This document shows positions 61,130-64,000 of a stretch of 64,000 bases of DNA, piece after piece (within the stretch, counting starts at the first letter, position 1; each line of letters begins with the position of its first letter). The position numbers and the translations under genes were made by a program. The stretch covers positions 1-64,000 of the forward strand of contig DATIXJ010000051.1 in the NCBI GenBank assembly GCA_035518715.1. The letters run 5' to 3'. The notes beneath the pieces are model-generated. The model had not been told where the DNA came from. It made no database searches and was given only the letters and a program-made list of their open reading frames with translations. The stretch comes from DATIXJ01 sp035518715 (GTDB taxonomy: Bacteria; Bacteroidota; Ignavibacteria; UBA10030; SZUA-254).

Positions 61130-61621
61130 TCATGCTGACCGGTTCGGACGGACTGAAGTCGCAGCAAGCACCTCGATTGCTTCGCGCACATGCCGTTCCG
61201 CCTGAAACTGGGATTCGAAGATATGGATGACGATGCCACGTTTGTCGACAACGTAGGTCACTCGTCCATCAATCAGTCCGAAGAGTGAAGATGGGACGCC
61301 AAATATCTTGCGCACGCTGTTCTCCGGGTCGCTCAGAAGCGTGTACTGGAGATCATACTTCTCCGAAAATCGTCTGTGACTCGCCACTTCATCAGAGCTG
61401 ATCCCGATGATTTCGGCATCCAATTCGCGCATCCGGCCGAATTCATTTCTGAACCTGCATGCTTCTTTCGTGCATCCCGGTGTATCATCCTTCGGATAGA
61501 AGAAAATGACGAGATTCTTCTTGCCGATGAGAGGGCCGATATCCCAATCACTCCCCGTCTGATTTTTCAACCCGAATCGGGGGACTGCGTCACCGACGCG
61601 TATTCTTCCCGCATCGTTCAC
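61130..61621 (-). CDS. bcp: Bcp-type thiol peroxidase (peroxiredoxin)
   Basis: Reduces H2O2 and organic peroxides using thioredoxin. 163 aa; the peroxidatic C50 is in TPGCTKEAC and the resolving C55 five residues later, the Bcp/PrxQ arrangement. The core FYPKDDTPGCT and a later FGVPSSLFGLIDGRVTYVVDKRG are conserved. The GTG start at 61621 has GGAGG 8-9 nt ahead. It overlaps nothing; the zincin gene downstream has its own promoter inside the spacer. Confidence 0.92.
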   Translation of the reverse strand: MNDAGRIRVGDAVPRFGLKNQTGSDWDIGPLIGKKNLVIFFYPKDDTPGCTKEACRFRNEFGRMRELDAEIIGISSDEVASHRRFSEKYDLQYTLLSDPENSVRKIFGVPSSLFGLIDGRVTYVVDKRGIVIHIFESQFQAERHVREAIEVLAATSVRPNRSA

Positions 61622-61728
61622 GGGAAATTTCCTCCAATGGTGTCTGGTACGGTATCACACGGTGATACTTGAGATCTGCCCATCATGCGATTTCAGGATC
61701 GGTAAAACAATCTGAGCGCCGCCGAAGA

Positions 61729-62178
61729 TCATTTCGATGCGATTGCCTGCATTTCAAAATGCATCCCAAACAAAAGCGGTCCCGATCCGATGAAGGCGCG
61801 TGCGGGGAAGTCCTTCGCAAAGTATGTCCGGTAGACTTCATTGAACGATCGATAGAGCGTGAGGTCCGGGCAATAGACCGTGACGGTGACGAGATTGTCC
61901 ATGGTCATTCCTGCGAGTCCCAGAAGCGTTTTGTAATCATCGAGCAGGAGCTTCGCCTCGTCCTTGGGGTCTGCCGGGACTTTCATCGTCTTGAAATCGA
62001 TCCCGCCGCGGCCCGAGATGTAGAGAATATTTCCCACCATCACCGCGTCGTTGAAGGGAAGATTCATTGCCTTTGTCGCCGGCAGGTTGAAGTAATGGCG
62101 TGTGGTGTCCTGGGCGGGAGAGAGAGAAACCAGTAAGAAAAGGGTGATTGTAGCATAAAGCGTCTTGCGGATGATCAT
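61729..62178 (-). CDS. RidA-family protein with an export signal
   Basis: A 149-aa RidA/YjgF-fold protein preceded by a signal peptide (MIIRKTLYATITLFLLVSLSPAQ), an unusual location for this usually cytosolic family. The substrate residues R127 (FPARAF) and E142 (HFEMQA) are kept, but the strand after Arg reads IGSGPLLFG instead of a VEV/ARLP pattern. The start at 62178 has a strong AGGAGG site. It may remove imines or act as a ligand-binding protein in the periplasm; this is inference. The upstream pseudogene-like RidA fragment lies immediately before it. Confidence 0.8.
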   Translation of the reverse strand: MIIRKTLYATITLFLLVSLSPAQDTTRHYFNLPATKAMNLPFNDAVMVGNILYISGRGGIDFKTMKVPADPKDEAKLLLDDYKTLLGLAGMTMDNLVTVTVYCPDLTLYRSFNEVYRTYFAKDFPARAFIGSGPLLFGMHFEMQAIASK

Positions 62179-62179
62179 A

Positions 62180-62371
62180 TCACACCTCCTGAAGTAAAGA
62201 TTTTCGATTGCCTGTTGTACTGTATCTCAAAATCATTATCGGGCATTCCCGACTAATAGTTGACGCCTGCCCGCCTGACGCAAACAGCAGGTTCCCGACA
62301 CACACCTCGTGTGGATAGACGCGGCGGGTATGGGGAAGTCCCGATGCAACTGTTTTGATCGTCAACGTCAT
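62180..62371 (-). pseudogene. Possible truncated RidA N-terminal fragment
   Basis: A 63-codon reading frame whose first half looks like the RidA N-terminus: TVASGLPHTRRVYPHEVCVGNLLFASGGQ matches the usual S-H-A-V-x-V-G-N-L-L-F-x-S-G-Q pattern (split here for length). After ASGGQAS the similarity ends. It stops 1 nt before the exported RidA start and contains that gene's AGGAGG. Either a decayed duplicate or a coupling leader; a chance frame is possible. Confidence 0.35.
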
Positions 62372-62392
62372 GCCCTTTTGTGAACTTGGAAT

Positions 62393-63514
62393 TCAGTGTG
62401 GAGCATGTTGTTCTTGAAGGATGATGGCGAGCTGTTTGGCCGCCATGACGCTCATCGCATTAGCGTTGGGACCAAAATCGTACGCGAATGTAATAATGAT
62501 GTCGCCGTCGGCAAAAACCCGGATGAAGCTGTTTGCCAGCCAATCCTCTCGTCCACCATGGCGGTATTCGATCCGCTTCCCGTTCTGAGTCGAGACAATC
62601 CAGCCATATCCGTATGCAACATCGACATTATTGTCGTCGTGCCGGATCAGGGAATGGGGTGTGAGAAGGAGTCGCCGGCTGGAAACGCTGAGTATCCGCC
62701 CGCTTTCCAATGCACGAATCCAGCGGAACATATCCCCGGTTGTGCTGAAAATTCCCGAACCCCCGCGGCAGCCCCAGTTTGGTTTTGGCTTGCCTCCCTG
62801 AAACATCCTGGCATAGAAAGGCATCGACTTTAGTGAATCATGTGCCGGCGCAATCACCACAGGAATTTTACTCTCGTATCCCCAGAACCCGGTATGCTGC
62901 ATACCGGCCGGTAGAAATAAGTTCTGTCGCAGGTACTGCTCGTACGACATGAGCGAGGCAATCTCGATAATCGCGCCGAGAAGATCGTACGCATCGCTGC
63001 TGTACTCCTGCTCCCCAACCGGTCTGGCAAGTGGAGCCGAGAGGATCCTCGCGACCAGCGTATCCCTATCGGTGATTCCTTCGGCAATGTAATTATGACC
63101 GATCCCCGAGGTATGAGAGAGGAGGTGATGGATCGTGATACCACGCTTATCCGGCGGAACATTCGGGAAAAAACGCGCAATGGAATCGTGAACCGAGAGG
63201 AGTCTCTGTTCCTGGAGTTTCAGAATGGCAGCAGCGGTGAATTGCTTCGAATTGGATGCGAGCCAGAATGCGGTGCTCGTATCGGCAGCTTTTCCCTGCC
63301 GGTCATATGCCTGATGCAGAAGTATAGTGTCGAGACGGGCAACCAGCACAACTCCGGAAAAACCGCTGTCCGATAAAACTCTCATGCAGGAATCGAGAGC
63401 ATGAATTACCGCTTGATGAGGAGTGCCGTGATCGGTGGGGTCCGATCGGCTCCCGCACGTCATGGCAATCGCAACTGTGAGAACTGCACAATAGCTGATA
63501 ATTTTCACTTTCAT
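62393..63514 (-). CDS. Beta-lactamase-fold serine hydrolase (class C / esterase-like), exported
   Basis: A 373-aa protein started at ATG 63514 (MKVKIISYC; longer frame to 63550). Signal-like N-terminus 1-22. The S-x-x-K motif is S87-N-S-K90, the second motif Tyr is Y171 in YSSDAY (Y-S-S instead of Y-S/A-N), and the third is the HGG in YRHGGREDW. This is the penicillin-binding/esterase superfamily S12; a role in peptide or ester hydrolysis is more likely than drug resistance. No pump or regulator next to it. Confidence 0.87.
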   Translation of the reverse strand: MKVKIISYCAVLTVAIAMTCGSRSDPTDHGTPHQAVIHALDSCMRVLSDSGFSGVVLVARLDTILLHQAYDRQGKAADTSTAFWLASNSKQFTAAAILKLQEQRLLSVHDSIARFFPNVPPDKRGITIHHLLSHTSGIGHNYIAEGITDRDTLVARILSAPLARPVGEQEYSSDAYDLLGAIIEIASLMSYEQYLRQNLFLPAGMQHTGFWGYESKIPVVIAPAHDSLKSMPFYARMFQGGKPKPNWGCRGGSGIFSTTGDMFRWIRALESGRILSVSSRRLLLTPHSLIRHDDNNVDVAYGYGWIVSTQNGKRIEYRHGGREDWLANSFIRVFADGDIIITFAYDFGPNANAMSVMAAKQLAIILQEQHAPH

Positions 63515-63614
63515 GGACTCAGTTCCATATCGTGTGGAAGATTTCACCACGAGATCGAACTTTCATGAGGATCTCCGTTCGTGTGAATGTAAGGATGTCT
63601 GTACCGTAGCCCGA

Positions 63615-64000
63615 TCACTCTGTTGAGGTTCGTAGTCTCCGCCTGAAAAAGATCGCCAATACTAAAATCGATCCCGGAGCAGTTATGACCCACGGCAAAC
63701 CGAGAAGGAGGGCGGCAATGGAGAATGATGGGTAAAAGTACACAAAGCAAATCAACGGGAGGATCAGACCGTTGGCGAGAAAGAAGCGCCGGGGCCACTT
63801 CTCGAAACCGGATTTCGCAAAGAGGGGAACTGCGAACAACGTTGAAAGCCCCATGAAGATGTACCCAAGCGCATCCACGTCCCAAAACAGCGAATGCGGC
63901 GTCTGGTCGAGAACACGCAGTTCATCGAGTGAACCGTTCAGCGACCGAGGGATTACCGTCGTTAACTGGACGACGTAATTCAAATTGACATAGACCGCGT
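63615..64000 (-). CDS. C-terminal part of an integral membrane protein (5' end beyond the window)
   Basis: The frame is open up to the window end (reading AVYVNLNYVVQL), so the gene starts outside. About 128 residues are visible, with at least three TM helices (YIFMGLSTLFAVPLF, FFLANGLILPLICFVYFY, ALLLGLPWVITAPGSILVLA) and a basic end RRRLRTSTE. I do not recognise the family. It precedes the serine hydrolase by 100 nt and may be in its unit. Confidence 0.6.
   Translation of the reverse strand, partial: AVYVNLNYVVQLTTVIPRSLNGSLDELRVLDQTPHSLFWDVDALGYIFMGLSTLFAVPLFAKSGFEKWPRRFFLANGLILPLICFVYFYPSFSIAALLLGLPWVITAPGSILVLAIFFRRRLRTSTE

Overview
The window is a dense bacterial chromosome segment of about 54% GC by eye, with about 57 protein genes, short spacers and no rRNA, tRNA, CRISPR array, transposase or phage gene that I can see. 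Five large secreted proteins; four of them (1021, 920, 901 and about 1059 aa, plus a 495-aa one) end in a C-terminal sorting domain of the type IX secretion system with a YPNPFNPST-type core. That spelling, together with canonical housekeeping genes, points to the FCB group, most likely the Bacteroidota/Chlorobiota side near Ignavibacteria. Lineage is inferred from these protein features only.

Layout. 1-5.3 kb (minus): a 3'-truncated Tat-exported Xaa-Pro peptidase, mutS and a TetA-like MFS transporter. 5.7-10.3 kb (plus): two secreted proteins whose last 246 nt are near-copies. 10.4-12.3 kb (minus): an operon of a Rieske protein, a b561-like membrane protein and a YceI-like protein. 12.6-14.9 kb (minus): a PPi-type phosphofructokinase and an agmatinase-family enzyme. 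15.1-23.6 kb (plus): an acetyltransferase paired with a divergent proline-dehydrogenase-like protein, two membrane proteins, an M1 peptidase, and a run with parA, parB, ridA and a DUF5683 protein. 24.4-32.4 kb (plus): acyl-CoA dehydrogenase, fused MFS/spermidine-synthase-like protein, acyl-CoA carboxylase beta subunit, a secreted unknown and an NtrC-type regulator. 32.5-36.9 kb (minus): an orphan PTS IIA, hisS, an unknown, lgt, a glutaredoxin, a 56-aa membrane protein and rlmB, with several 4-nt overlaps. 37.0-40.4 kb (minus): larB, cystathionine beta-synthase and cystathionine gamma-lyase/synthase. 40.5-48.8 kb (plus): plsY, split transketolase, HtrA protease, purB, an aldehyde dehydrogenase and lysine 6-aminotransferase. 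49.2-58.0 kb: three large sorting-domain proteins including a subtilase. 58.1-64 kb: nadE, rsmI, an unrecognised zincin-like protein, Bcp peroxiredoxin, an exported RidA, a beta-lactamase-fold hydrolase and a truncated membrane protein.

Functionally the segment joins information processing (mutS, parAB, hisS, rlmB, rsmI), central carbon and lipid metabolism (PPi-PFK, transketolase, plsY, acyl-CoA enzymes), sulfur and lysine amino-acid metabolism, and an extracytoplasmic protease/adhesin set. The secreted proteins presumably use a type IX system encoded elsewhere, because no Por/Gld components are visible here.

The most useful structural observation is a recurring promoter form, TTGnnn-N17-TAnnnT, always 29 bp, in front of many transcription units. 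It fixes several starts (larB, the subtilase), suggests very short or absent 5' leaders for some genes, and reveals a possible leaderless 36-codon ORF before the lysine aminotransferase, whose promoter is interlaced with the preceding gene's terminator. Other points worth attention are the proline-dehydrogenase-like protein that has lost the substrate-binding arginines, the orphan Rieske/b561/YceI operon, and larB joined to transsulfuration genes.
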